Shown here piece after piece: positions 24,908-35,400 of a DNA stretch of 64,000 bases; the stretch's first letter is position 1, and each line of letters opens with the position of its first letter. Source of the DNA: Pseudomonas argentinensis (GTDB lineage: Bacteria; Pseudomonadota; Gammaproteobacteria; Pseudomonadales; Pseudomonadaceae); contig NZ_CP056087.1 in NCBI RefSeq assembly GCF_001839655.2, positions 806,001 to 870,000 on the forward strand, written 5' to 3'. A model generated the notes under the pieces. That model made no database searches, was not told the DNA's origin, and saw only the letters and a list, made by a program, of their open reading frames with translations. A program made the position numbers and the translations under genes.

Positions 24908-25962
24908 TGGCCGGCAACAGCGGCAGCGAGGAGAAATCCCAGCCGGCCTCCGACAAGAAGCTGCGCGAGGCACGGCAGAAAGGCCAGGTCTCGAAAAGCC
25001 AGGATATGGTCTCGGCGGTGGTGCTGCTCGGCTGCTCGGTGTGCATCGCCTTTCTCGCCAGCGTCGCCGAATCACGGGTGCGCGGTCTGCTCGACCTGGC
25101 GGCGACCATCTACGTGGAACCCTTCGCCACGGTCTGGCCACGCCTGCTGGAAAGCGCCCAGCAAGTGCTGCTGCGCACCGCCCTGCCGATCCTCGGGGTG
25201 ACGGTGGTCTGCGTGATCCTCACCAATATCGTGACCATGCGCGGCGTGCTGTTTTCCGGCGAACCGATCAAGCCGGAAATCTCGCGCATCAACCCGGTCG
25301 AAGGCGCCAAGCGCATCTTTTCCATGCGCAACTTCATCGAGTTCCTCAAGAGCCTGGTCAAGGTGGTGGTGCTCTCGGTGGCCTTCTATGTGGTGGGGCG
25401 CATTGCCTTGCAGGCGCTGATGGAGTCGTCGCGTTGCGGGGCCGGCTGTATCGAGTCGGTGTTCTTCGTGCTGCTCAAACCGCTGCTCGCCACGGTGCTG
25501 CTCACCTATCTGCTCATCGGCGGCGTCGACGTGCTGCTGCAGCGCTGGCTGTTCCAGCGCGAGATGCGCATGACCCGCAGCGAACAGAAGCGCGAGCGCA
25601 AGGACATGGACGGCGATCCGCTGATCAAGCGCGAACGCCAGCGCCAACGCCGCGAGATGCAGGCCCTGAGCAGCCGCAAGGTCGGCATCGCCCATGCCAC
25701 CCTGATGATCGGCAGCGAAGACGGCTGGCTGGTCGGCGTGCGCTACGTCCGTGGCGAAACCCCGGTGCCGGTGCTGGTGTGCATTGCCATGGGCGAGGAC
25801 GCCAAAGCCCTGCTGGCGCAGTCGGTGAGCCTGGGGGTACCCCGTAGCCCGGACGCCAGGCTGGCGGCCGAGATCGCCAAGCGTGCGGTGAAGGGCGAGC
25901 CGATTCCGGCCAATACCTTCCAGCCGGTGGCCGATGCGCTGGTTGCGGCGAGGCTGATCTGA
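24907..25962 (+). CDS. sctU: SctU, export switch protein (HrcU/RhcU/FlhB) with NPTH replaced by GSED
   Basis: 351 residues. Four membrane segments are followed by a cytosolic domain. The normal linker EQKRERKDMDGDPLIKRERQ is intact (residues about 226-245). The autocleavage motif NPTH, expected 34 residues after the start of DGDP, is replaced by GSED (269-272) and followed by a recognisable remainder (VGVRYVRGETPVPVLV). The reading frame is undisturbed and nothing points to a sequencing shift. Family members cleave themselves at N-P to switch substrate class; this one is predicted not to. It is the last gene of the export operon. Confidence 0.95.
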   Translation: MAGNSGSEEKSQPASDKKLREARQKGQVSKSQDMVSAVVLLGCSVCIAFLASVAESRVRGLLDLAATIYVEPFATVWPRLLESAQQVLLRTALPILGVTVVCVILTNIVTMRGVLFSGEPIKPEISRINPVEGAKRIFSMRNFIEFLKSLVKVVVLSVAFYVVGRIALQALMESSRCGAGCIESVFFVLLKPLLATVLLTYLLIGGVDVLLQRWLFQREMRMTRSEQKRERKDMDGDPLIKRERQRQRREMQALSSRKVGIAHATLMIGSEDGWLVGVRYVRGETPVPVLVCIAMGEDAKALLAQSVSLGVPRSPDARLAAEIAKRAVKGEPIPANTFQPVADALVAARLI

Positions 25963-26059
25963 ACCAGAATCCAGGGTGAGCCCGCTATCGGCGGGGGCGG
26001 CGCTCAACCTGTGCAGATGGCCACGCCCGTAACCGGCGCATGACCATCGACTGGCGCCT

Positions 26060-29000
26060 CTAGTTGGTCTCCCAGGTCGTGGTGGTGGCCTTGGGTAGGT
26101 CCGGCGAGGACTCATCCTTTGGCGTGAACGAGCCATAGCCACTGATGTAGATGTGCTCGTTGCCCTCGTCGTCGACGAAGGTGTATTCGTGGCCGGAGGC
26201 CCAGGAGTAGCCGCCGGTCAGCTCGTTGGCGCCGTCACCCAGGTAGTCGCGGTGGGTCTTGTCCTCGCCCTGCCACTCGGCCTGGCGGAAATCGAAGACG
26301 CTGCGATTATCCGGGGTGTCGCGCTGGCGGTAGTTGGACAGGTAGGTCTGCAGCCAGACGTAGTTGCTCGCGCCCTGTTCCTGCAGCAATCCGTCCTTCT
26401 CGAACTGCTTGATCTGCTCCCATTTCTCCAGGGATACCTTGTGCAGCTTGTGGGACTTGATAGTGCCCAGGATCGCGCCGATGAAGCCCAGGCCGGCGGA
26501 AATCAGGAAGCCCACCGGCCCGGCGGCGGCAATGATGCGCCCTGCCGAGCCGCCGATGATGCCCCAGGCGCCGTTGACGCTGGCCACGCCGGCCGCCACA
26601 CCACTCAAACCGCCGAATACCCCGAGAAAGCCCGAGGCCGTCTGCAGCGAGTCGCCGTTCTTGAGCCCGTCGCGAATGCCGAAGGCGCCCAGCACGATGC
26701 CGGTCACCGCGCCAGCCAGGTCGGCGGAGGAGCCAATGAACCGCGATACCGAGCCGGCGATACGGTGCCCCGTGCTGGCATCGGCGATGCGGTACTTGGT
26801 GTTGCCGGCACCGTCCAGGTAACCGCGTTTGAAGGCCTCGGCATCGAAGTTGGCGTAGTGGTCGCGGTTGGCGACGTTGGGAACCTTGTTCGGGTTGTCC
26901 GTCCCATAGTCGGGGCCGGCAATCACCTGGGTGACGCCGCCCCTCTCGTCATGAACGTAGACGGACGGTAGGTCGCTGATAAAACCCTGGCCAGCCAGGT
27001 GCTTGGCCAGGTTGGCATCCACATTGACACCGGGTGGCGCCACAGGCGGCAGCTTGCCCCACATTTCCGGGATGCTTTTGCTGAGCCCCAGATGCTCGTA
27101 CACCCTGGTGTTGAGGATGGTGTCGTAGGTCTTCGAGCCCAGGGTGAGGAAGCTGTTGGAGAAGCTGGCGAAGGTGATGAAGTCAGCGGCGATGGCCAGC
27201 CGTCCTTCCGGGGTGCTGGCCAGGTCACCCGGGTTACCGTGCAGCTGATAAATCCCCCGGGCCAGGCCGAAGATGCCGGATACCGAGCCGAGGGTGCCGG
27301 TGTCCTTCATGGTGGTGAACATCTTGGTCAGGTTGTCCCGCTCGGTCGAAGACAGTGAGCGGAAGGCATTGTTCTCGGCGTTGAATGCGCGCTGGATGTC
27401 GGTATCGGTCACCACGCCGTTACGCATGTAGGTATCGCCCAGTTCTGCGTAGATCTTGCTGAACGCCGCCGCATCGTTCTTGTTCAACGCGAACTTCTGG
27501 ATGGTCGTTTCCCAGCTGCTGATCAGGTGCGAGGGAATATCGGGGATGGCCCGGGCCGCCCGCAGCCAGTAGTTGGTGGTGTCGATCGCCGCCAGTGAGC
27601 TGTTGTCCTCGCTGATCTGGCTGGGGTCGGCCATTAGCGCATCCAGGTCCATGATCATGGTGTCGCGGCTCAGGTCACCGAGAAACTGCTCGGCCGCCTG
27701 TGGGTCGATCTGCGCCAGGTTGAGGTAGGTCTGCTGGATCTCCAGCTGTGCCAATTCGCTCTTGCCATCGGCTTCCAGCGCCTTGATGTAGGTACGGAAC
27801 GCCTCGGAGTTGGCGCTGCTTTTGAGCTTTTCCTCGACTTCGGCGATCTTCTCCGGCCCGCCAACCACCTTGTCCCGGGCTTCCTTGTCGAAGCGCGCGA
27901 GGTCGGCCGCGACGGTCTCGTTGCTGGTCAGTTCGGCCAGGGTTTCGTCGATGGCCTGGACATCGAATATCTCTTCGCGCACATCCCGGCTGGTGACGTC
28001 GATGGGGTCGCTGGCATCGGCCTTGTAGCCGCGACCGTGCTCGGGAATGATCGACATGCCGTTCTCGGCCATGCTCTTGGCTTCCAGGGCGCGCAGGAAG
28101 CGGGCACGCGGGTCATCGGCCGCGATGCTGCCGTCTTTGACGCCCTCGCGATAGGCCTCGATCATGCGTTGCAGGGCCAGTTCCTGCACGCTCAGGGTTT
28201 GCCCGTCCTCATTGGTTTCGCTGGTAGGCAGCTCGTTGATGCTGACCTCCTCGAGGGGTGGCAGGCCGTGTTCCCTGCGCAGCGCGTCGAGGTCATTGAT
28301 CTGCAGGGTGACCTCGTCACGATGCCCCGACACCTGGGCGAACAACTCCGGGTTGATCGCTTCGCTGACGATCAGCTTTTCTTCCTCGCCGCCTGGTTTG
28401 CGATAGGTGAAGGCAATCAGGCCGGGGCCGTACTCGCCAACGCCACCCATGCTGGCGATGTCTTCCGTGGCCGGCAGGTAGTGGTCAGCACCGGCCAGGC
28501 GGTAACCATCCCCTTCGGCCCGGGCGATGCCGGCGAGAACCTCGGCCGACTGGGCATAGGCCTTGAACGCGTTCGGCGCCATGGCTTCGATGGCGACCAC
28601 CTTCCTGCCGTCCTTGAGGGTAATGACCTGCACGCCGCCCTCACTGAAGGCATGCACGCTGTCGATCTCGGTCAGCGCAACGGGCTTGTTGGCGTCGTTG
28701 GCCAGGATGTCACCGTTCTTGATGGCATTGACCAGTGCGTCATGGGCGACGGTGCCTTCGGTCTGTTTCAATGCCGTGAGCAGATCGTAGAGTCGCGAGC
28801 CGCGCAGCTCCAGGCTCGGTGACCGGTCGTTGGCGCCGGCCAGCCCGATACGCAGCCCCTCGGGCAGCTGCATTTCGGCCTCGCTGGCGTCGCCGGGCGC
28901 CAGCATGTAGGCACGCCCGTCGTAGCGGAAATGGATAAGCCCGGTTTGCTTGTCGATGCGCTCGACCTGCAGCTTGTCGATGTCATAGTCGGCTGGCAGC

Positions 29001-29734
29001 GATTCCACGACCTGGTAGCCCTTCTGCCCGCCAGCGTCGATCTGGCCGCGCACCTCGCTCAGGTACTGCAGTTGCTGGTGGGCCTGGGGATTCAACTGTG
29101 CAGAGATGATGTAGCGCTGACCGTCGCTGGTTTCGACGCGTGTCAGGCCGTCACCCAGGGTTTCGATGGTCCGGTAGGCCGTGCTGCTCATGGGCAGTGG
29201 CTGCTGGGCGCCGAGTAGGGCGTAACCGTCGTTCTTGTAGGCAAGCACCTGTTCCATGTGCAGCAGGCGTTTAAAGGTGTCGGGGGTATGGCTCTGGGTG
29301 ATGACCCACTGGTTGGCGCCGAACTGGTAGGTGATGACGCCGCTCTCGGCGTTGCGGGTGTCGATACTGGTGATGTGTTCGTAATAGGAAAGGGTATCGT
29401 TGTTGTCGACCGCCAGGGTATAGCCATCGGCCCGGGCGGCGAGGGTGTAGTGATCCTCTACCACGCGCTGGTAGAGCGCCGGTGTGCTGGAGCGATAAAC
29501 GATGACCTGCTCGCCGTCGCGGGTGACATAGCGCACGGTATCGGCCGCCACCTGCCCGGGCGCCTCGATGCGCTGGTACTCCTCGAGGCGCGGCGGCGCC
29601 TGTTCCGGCTTGGCCTGGCGGTAGGCATCGGCCGGTTTGCTGGACAATAGACGGGAGTGCTTCAGAACCTGGTCGAAAGAGGCGCCGCTACCCGGCTGCG
29701 TAGCGAGCCGGTCGCCTTGGTGAATGGTGGTCAT
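26060..29734 (-). CDS. Giant HrpF/NolX-like candidate translocator, paralog A (1224 aa)
   Basis: A 1224-residue acidic protein with no signal peptide. The N-terminal 450 residues hold four to five diverged units of about 100 residues around a pattern such as YVTRDGEQVIVYRSSTPALY and LKDGRKVVAIEAMAPNAFKA, each followed by a DGY element. A central helical region (LRALEAKSMAENG) is shared with the other two giants. The conserved segment LAIAADFITF...LGLSKSIPEMWGK follows, then Gly/Ala-rich hydrophobic stretches (about 980-1095). HrpF/NolX translocators also have N-terminal repeats and hydrophobic C-terminal segments. This paralog lacks the EF-hand-like tail of the others. It lies convergent with the end of the T3SS export operon. 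Confidence 0.72.
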   Translation of the reverse strand: MTTIHQGDRLATQPGSGASFDQVLKHSRLLSSKPADAYRQAKPEQAPPRLEEYQRIEAPGQVAADTVRYVTRDGEQVIVYRSSTPALYQRVVEDHYTLAARADGYTLAVDNNDTLSYYEHITSIDTRNAESGVITYQFGANQWVITQSHTPDTFKRLLHMEQVLAYKNDGYALLGAQQPLPMSSTAYRTIETLGDGLTRVETSDGQRYIISAQLNPQAHQQLQYLSEVRGQIDAGGQKGYQVVESLPADYDIDKLQVERIDKQTGLIHFRYDGRAYMLAPGDASEAEMQLPEGLRIGLAGANDRSPSLELRGSRLYDLLTALKQTEGTVAHDALVNAIKNGDILANDANKPVALTEIDSVHAFSEGGVQVITLKDGRKVVAIEAMAPNAFKAYAQSAEVLAGIARAEGDGYRLAGADHYLPATEDIASMGGVGEYGPGLIAFTYRKPGGEEEKLIVSEAINPELFAQVSGHRDEVTLQINDLDALRREHGLPPLEEVSINELPTSETNEDGQTLSVQELALQRMIEAYREGVKDGSIAADDPRARFLRALEAKSMAENGMSIIPEHGRGYKADASDPIDVTSRDVREEIFDVQAIDETLAELTSNETVAADLARFDKEARDKVVGGPEKIAEVEEKLKSSANSEAFRTYIKALEADGKSELAQLEIQQTYLNLAQIDPQAAEQFLGDLSRDTMIMDLDALMADPSQISEDNSSLAAIDTTNYWLRAARAIPDIPSHLISSWETTIQKFALNKNDAAAFSKIYAELGDTYMRNGVVTDTDIQRAFNAENNAFRSLSSTERDNLTKMFTTMKDTGTLGSVSGIFGLARGIYQLHGNPGDLASTPEGRLAIAADFITFASFSNSFLTLGSKTYDTILNTRVYEHLGLSKSIPEMWGKLPPVAPPGVNVDANLAKHLAGQGFISDLPSVYVHDERGGVTQVIAGPDYGTDNPNKVPNVANRDHYANFDAEAFKRGYLDGAGNTKYRIADASTGHRIAGSVSRFIGSSADLAGAVTGIVLGAFGIRDGLKNGDSLQTASGFLGVFGGLSGVAAGVASVNGAWGIIGGSAGRIIAAAGPVGFLISAGLGFIGAILGTIKSHKLHKVSLEKWEQIKQFEKDGLLQEQGASNYVWLQTYLSNYRQRDTPDNRSVFDFRQAEWQGEDKTHRDYLGDGANELTGGYSWASGHEYTFVDDEGNEHIYISGYGSFTPKDESSPDLPKATTTTWETN

Positions 29735-29836
29735 CGTTTACTCCGCTTGCCGATCGCGTCATGCAAAACGCACAGAAGGGTGGGTTTGGCAGAGGTTATG
29801 ACAAACGATGCAGTGCACCGCTCAAGCACTACGGAT

Positions 29837-29855
29837 TTTCACCACAATTCGCGCC
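29837..29855 (+). promoter_or_regulatory. Shared 19-bp motif upstream of giant paralog A
   Basis: TTTCACCACAATTCGCGCC lies about 103 bases upstream of the start codon. It matches motifs before the two other giant genes (15 of 19 bases with the one at 44857-44875). The two halves are related 10-bp steps (TTTCAC, ATTCGC), as for many winged-helix regulators that bind direct repeats. Confidence 0.5.
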
Positions 29856-29874
29856 TGCAAGGCGCTGAGTCAGT

Positions 29875-29901
29875 GACCCGCCCGTGCATTACTGGCGGGT
29901 C
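29875..29901. terminator. Hairpin between giant paralog A promoter and the regulator
   Basis: GACCCGCC (29875-29882) pairs with GGCGGGTC (29894-29901). A second stem, TCGTGG with CCACGA, is at 29928-29953. Both lie downstream of the regulator's stop on the minus strand. Neither is followed by a T-run, so termination strength is uncertain. Confidence 0.4.
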
Positions 29902-29971
29902 GTCAGGCTAATGGCTGTCAGGGTCTGTCGTGGCGGCCGCCGTCCGGCCACGATGCCCTGATCTCCTGTGC

Positions 29972-31705
29972 TCAACGAACCTGGTAGCGCAACGGCTCCT
30001 GGGCTGCCGACTGTTCCACCCGGGGGCGCGATGAGCGATCACGGTAGGGGCCGAGGCCGAGTGCTGCCAACGTCAGCTCCAGGCCCAGGGACTGGTTGCC
30101 CTCGGTGGAGCAGGCCCAGGTGAGCGCCGAGCGAATGGTATCGCTCTCCGCGCCATAGAGGTTCTTCCAGGCTTCCGGCACCACGGCGTCGAGCTGGCTG
30201 GCCGCCTTCTTCACCACCCCCAGGGCGTAGGCCGCATGGCGGGCCACGAGGCGCTGGGTACTGCCGGTCTGGTCGAGTTTTTCCAGGGCGTAGAGGCGCT
30301 CGCTCTTGGGCATCTGGTAGTACTTGAGGGTGTCATCGCGGTGGGCGATCAGCAGGGACTTGTCCACCAGGCTTTCGATCAGCGGCAGTGGATCGCCCGA
30401 CAGTACCGCGTCGCCTTCGACCAGTGCGCGCACGGCGTTCAGGGTGAAGGTGCCGTTGAAGATCGCCACCAGGCGTAGCATTGCCTGCTCGGCCGGTGCC
30501 AGGGTCTGGTAGGACCAGTCCAGGGTTGCGCGCAGCGAGCGGTGGCGAGGCGGCGCGGTACGGCGGCCCTCCATTTGCAGGCGGAACTCGCCATCGAGCA
30601 GTTCGGCCAGTGGGCCCAGCCCAAAGGCGCTGACCCGGGTCGCGGCGATTTCGATATCCAGGGGAATGCCGTCGAGCTTGCGGCAGATGTTGATCACGTC
30701 GGCCACGTTGCCGTCGTTGAGGGTAAAGGCCGTGTCGCTGGCCTGCACCCGCTCCACGAACAGTTCGATGGCCGGATACCCCAGCGCCTGCTCGGCATTG
30801 GGGTGCTCGCAGGCGGCGGGCAACTGCAGGGGCAGCAGGCGCTCGATCTGCTCGCCCGCGGTGCGCAGCGGCTCGCGGCTGGTGGTCAGGATGGCGCAAT
30901 CGGGGGTCCACTTGAGCAGGGTTTCCACCACCAGCGCCGTGCCGTCCAGCGCCTGCTCGCAGTTATCCAGGATCAGCAATTGGCGCCGTTGCTGCAGGTG
31001 CTGCACCACCTCACGCAGAGGATCGCTGCTGGCCTGCAGACCCAGGGCTTCGGCCAGAGCGTGAGGGATGCGGCCGTCGTCGTCGATTTCGCTGAGGTCG
31101 ACGAAGCAGGTGCCATGGGGCCTGTCGCCGGCGAGCTGGTTGCCGAGCGCCAGCGCGACGGTGCTCTTGCCGATGCCGCCCGGGCCCACCAGGGATACCA
31201 GGCGCGTGTGTTGCAGCTGCTCGGCCAGGCGCTGCAGCACGGTATCACGGCCCAGTGGCCGGGTGATCAGGCTGGGCAGCGACTGCAGGCGCTCTGCCGC
31301 GGCGGGCTCGCTGCCGGCCACGTAGGGCTCTATATGCGCCACGAAGCGATAACCCCGGCCCGGCACGGTCACGATGTATTCGAAGCCGGTTTCGTCCTCG
31401 CTGAGCACCCGGCGCAGGGCGACGATCTGTGCGCGCAGGTTGCACTCTTCGACGATGACCTTCGGCCAGGCGCAGGCGATCAGCTCGGATTTTTCCAGCA
31501 GCTCTCCCGGCCGCGCTGCCATGGCGATGAGCAGGTCCAGTGCACGGCTGCCCAGGCTGACCGGCTCACCATGCTTGAGCAGCAGGTGCTGGCGCGGGTA
31601 GAGAATGAAGGCGCCGAACCGCACGGCGCCTTCGCTGCTGAATGGCGCATGGTCGTAAGGCGTCTCGGTCGGCGTGGTGGTGGTGCCGAGAGTGGTCGAA
31701 TACAT
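29972..31705 (-). CDS. Winged-helix DNA-binding / STAND ATPase transcriptional regulator
   Basis: 577 residues from the ATG at 31705 (GAGGGAC upstream). Residues about 28-125 form an OmpR/CadC-type winged helix (FGAFILYPRQHLLLKHGEPV ... VTVPGRGYRFVAHIE). A P-loop ATPase of the STAND/AAA type follows: Walker A GPGGIGKS at 174-181, a Walker B-like LLILDNCEQAL, and a sensor-like TTSREPLR. The final 250 residues are helical. There is no membrane segment and no receiver domain. It lies between two giant translocator-like genes and beside the T3SS, and is the only regulator in that island, so it is the best candidate for controlling it. It is not HrpL, HrpG or TtsI. Confidence 0.8.
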   Translation of the reverse strand: MYSTTLGTTTTPTETPYDHAPFSSEGAVRFGAFILYPRQHLLLKHGEPVSLGSRALDLLIAMAARPGELLEKSELIACAWPKVIVEECNLRAQIVALRRVLSEDETGFEYIVTVPGRGYRFVAHIEPYVAGSEPAAAERLQSLPSLITRPLGRDTVLQRLAEQLQHTRLVSLVGPGGIGKSTVALALGNQLAGDRPHGTCFVDLSEIDDDGRIPHALAEALGLQASSDPLREVVQHLQQRRQLLILDNCEQALDGTALVVETLLKWTPDCAILTTSREPLRTAGEQIERLLPLQLPAACEHPNAEQALGYPAIELFVERVQASDTAFTLNDGNVADVINICRKLDGIPLDIEIAATRVSAFGLGPLAELLDGEFRLQMEGRRTAPPRHRSLRATLDWSYQTLAPAEQAMLRLVAIFNGTFTLNAVRALVEGDAVLSGDPLPLIESLVDKSLLIAHRDDTLKYYQMPKSERLYALEKLDQTGSTQRLVARHAAYALGVVKKAASQLDAVVPEAWKNLYGAESDTIRSALTWACSTEGNQSLGLELTLAALGLGPYRDRSSRPRVEQSAAQEPLRYQVR

Positions 31706-32403
31706 GCCTATAGTCCCTCGAGGATTATGGTTGTTGTACGCACTGGTGACGGTTGCGCACAGGCGCACCAGGTCATGCTCGGGTTCGGTTCGCATGGAGG
31801 CCCGATGCGGCGGTCGCTGGCGGAAGGTGCCGGTGCGGCAGTTTGAATAGGCAAGAAGATCCCTCCAGAACGTACTTGTTTTTGTATATCACCGCAGTAC
31901 TGCAAAGCGGTGTCGATCAGAGGCGGGGAGTACTTCGCAATTAACGTGCCGCGCCGGGATCTGCCTCGGCGATTGCTAACTGATTGATTGTCAATGACCA
32001 CGGCAGCCTGGTTGACCGAGCCCGTTCGGAACTTCGGATAGCGCTGCAAAAGCTGTTCGGGAATCCGACCCGGGCCGGGTGCGTCGAGGGTGGTCTGGTT
32101 GCATGTCGCGTTGCTCCTGACAGTCTGTTCAGCGCCGCCCTCGCGTCCTGTTAAGGGCCATGTGTCGCCGTGAAAAGCTGCGAAATCCGTCGCGATCAGG
32201 TTGTTACATCAATGTGACGATTGCTTGAATGAAAGGGCAGCAGACCGCGCTTTTTGCGTGCACCGTTCCCGTTTCCGTCAACCAGCGGGGCGTCACGCAT
32301 TGGCCTGCGCCGTTCAACAAGTGCCATAGCCACCTTCTTTCGCACAAGGAGCGCAGCGCCATTTTGCGACCTTGTCCACTTATCGAGCCGGAGCGCAGAG
32401 CCG
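31706..32403. promoter_or_regulatory. Divergent control region between the regulator and giant paralog B
   Basis: About 700 bases with no convincing gene and lower GC than its surroundings. It contains the shared motif in reverse (GCCGTGAAAAGCTGCGAAA, 32167-32185), about 220 bases before the paralog B start; its complement matches the motif of paralog C at 16 of 19 bases. A GGTTGTTACATCAATGTGACG stretch follows at about 32199. No sigma-54 site or HrpL-type box was recognised here. Confidence 0.5.
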
Positions 32404-35400
32404 ATGAGCACAATCGATACAACAAGACCAGAACGCGTGACCGGACAAACCGGCGATACCGATTTCGACGACAAGCTGCGCGAAGCGCAGAGCAAGGGCG
32501 GGCAGCTCGACAAGGAAGGCATCGAGGCCTACAAGGAGTACCGCGGCCCCTACCTGGACGGCAAGCCGCCGCAGGCCGAGAGCAATCACCAGTGGAATGA
32601 AGAGGACATCGCCAACGTCGAGACCGAATGGCTGTCTTCCAGCGGCCACCGTCTCATGCTCTGGGACGATCTGTTGCTGGTGACCATGAAAAATGGCGAT
32701 CAGGTGCTGGTGCACGCTGGCGTGAACCCACGGCTGCACCAGGTGGCCAAGGAAAAACTGGATGCCGGTGATGTAGCCGGGCCACCGGCCTGGACCGAGA
32801 AGGAGCTGTCCGAGGAGCATGAAAACTGGCTTGGCCAGCGCGAGGCCGGCGGTTTCGAGGTGGTCACCTCGGCCGAACAGATTCCGGAGCTGGGCGATCT
32901 GCGCTTTATCGAAGACGGCTACCTGGACATGAGCGCGGCGGTGTATCACCCCGGCAACGGCTTCCAGCTGACCGTCGACGATAGCGGCGCCTATGGCGCC
33001 AACGACACGGCACTCTTCACCACGGCCGATGGCAGCAAGTACGCGGTCTCCAAGGAGGTTTCGCCGGAAGCCTACAAGAAGGTCAAGGAGCTGGCCGAGA
33101 CCCGCGACAAGATCGAGAACAAGGTCGATGAGGACGGCTACAAGGTGATGAGCGCCCGGGATGACATCCCGGTGGTCACCGGTGACACCAAGGTGGAGAC
33201 CCTGGCACCTGGCGTGCTCGCTGTGGAAACGCCGCGGCGCGGCAAGTTCATCGTCATCGAGAGCGTCACGCCCGAGCATTTCGCCAGCCTCAACGGGGTG
33301 CAGACCGAGAAGCAGCAAGGCGCCGTCGACAAGGCGTTCGAGGACCGCGACCTGCCGCCTGCCAAGGAAACCGACCTGATGCTCGCCGAAACCAGCGAGA
33401 AGAAGGATGGCAAGGCCAAGACCGTTGGCGAGCTGTACTACGACAATCTCAAGGAGGCCTACAAGGACAAGCCCGCCGACTCCAAGGAAGCCAAGTACCT
33501 GCGCCTGCTCGAGGCCCGGGCGATGCTCAACGGCGGCTTCCAGTACCTGCCCTACTCCACCACCAATGGCGCTTTCAACAGCACCACCACCAGCTATGGC
33601 AAGGACCCAAAGGAGATGAACCCGGCCGAAATGCGCGGGCTGGTGGACGAGGGCAAGCTCGGTGAAGAGCTGCTGGCATTGATGACCGATGAGGACATCG
33701 CCGCCGACAACGACCGTTTCCTCAAGGAGGCGATCGACAAGATCGAGGACAAGGACGGCTTCAAGGACAAGCTGGCCGAGACCCTGCGCGACCCCGAGTA
33801 CAAAGAGGCCCTCGAGGCGCTGGAGAAGGACAACCCCGAAGGCGCTGCGGCGCGCTATGCCGCCGACATGCAGTCGCTCAGCCTGCTCGATTCGGAACTG
33901 GCGGCGCAGATCGACACCGAATTCAAGTTCGGTATTCCCATCGACCAGCTCAACGAGCTGTACAAGGATGGCATCGAAGGTGTCGGCGAGGAAAACGTCG
34001 ACAAGGCCACCACCGACATGGTCTCCACGCTGCTGACCACCATGATGACCTCGGTGCTGGGTACCAAACGCGGCACCGATATCTACAACTATTTCTTTGG
34101 CGGCGGCAAGGAAAAGGGCCAGGCCAAGCCCGAGCTGAATGCCGAGGAGCAGAAGCTGGTCACCGCGGCGGAAAACTCCCGGGAGCCGTTGACCCAGCTG
34201 CTCAGGGACAGCGCCACCGAGAGCATCAAGGATCCCTCGGGGAAAGGCGGCGCCATCACCGCCGAGAATATCGAAAAGGCGGTGGCGAAAGTCCCTCTGG
34301 CCGAGCGCGACGGTGTCGCCGGGGTACTGGGCAAGCTTGGCAAGACCGGGGTACTGAGTTCCAGTGCCGGGTTGATCTCGATGGTCGCCGGGATCTACAA
34401 GCTCTCCGATGGCGGGCTGAACTTTGGTGAAACCGCGCCCGAGCGCATCGAGGCGGCGAAGAACTTCGTGACCACCATCAGCATGATCTCGCCGATGGCC
34501 ACCATGGTCACCGGGGCCTACGAGGAGTTGTTCCGCAAGCCGGGCGCCGCCGACTCCCTGGGCCTTGGCACCAGCCTCAAGGAAACCGTCTGGGACAAAC
34601 ACTTCAAACCCAAGGACGTGTCGGAAACCGATGCCATCGAACTCAAGGAACGGCAGCAGAAGCTCGATAACCTCAAGGAGCTGCCCCAACTCGACATGGG
34701 CAAGGAGTTCACTGCCGACAATTTCTGGAAGGAGTTCGATGACACCACCCGCAAATCACGGCCGGCTGTCGAGGACCTGATCGAGCAGCTGCCGCCGGAG
34801 CAGCGTGACGCCGCACGCAGCAGCTTCCTCAGCATCACCGACAAGAACCCGGATTTGAGCAAGGTGCCCGAGGCCGATCGGCTGCGCTGGGTGGGTGGCG
34901 CGCTGTCGACCATCGGCGGCGCCGCCGACGTGGTGGGCGGAGTGCTCGACCTGGTGCTTGGCGGCATGGGTATCGACAAGCTGCGCAAGGAAGGCGGCAC
35001 GCCCGAACAGTTCGCCGCCAAGAGCCTGCAACTGGTGGGCGGCACCGCGGGGCTGGTGATGGGCGGGGCCGGCCTGGCCGCGGCCCTCGGCGTGGGCTCG
35101 GCGGCAGTCGCCGGGGTGGTGGCCGCCGCCGCCGGCGGGGTGGGTGCGGTACTGGGTTTCATCGGCGCCATCATCGGAGGTGTAGTCGCCCTGAAGAAGA
35201 GCGAGGAGACGGTCGAGAAGGTACGCGACTACTTCCGCGAACTGGACAAGGATGGGGTGCTGGAAAAAGAGTGGGGCGACAAGCTCAACTACCTGGTGCA
35301 CATGGGCTACGAGTACAACTACTACGAAGGCAAGTACGAGGATCGCTTTGACGCCTGGTACCCCGAGGACATTCCCGTTTGGGAAGCGCAGCCCGAGCAT

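Noticed and set aside
10147..25962. A flagellar export locus
   Set aside because: There is a secretin, a SctJ lipoprotein and SctD, and no hook, rod, flagellin or motor genes. These define a non-flagellar T3SS.
30236..31846. Plus-strand frames opposite the regulator gene
   Set aside because: They are antisense to an intact wHTH/ATPase gene with clear motifs and have no ribosome sites or family features.
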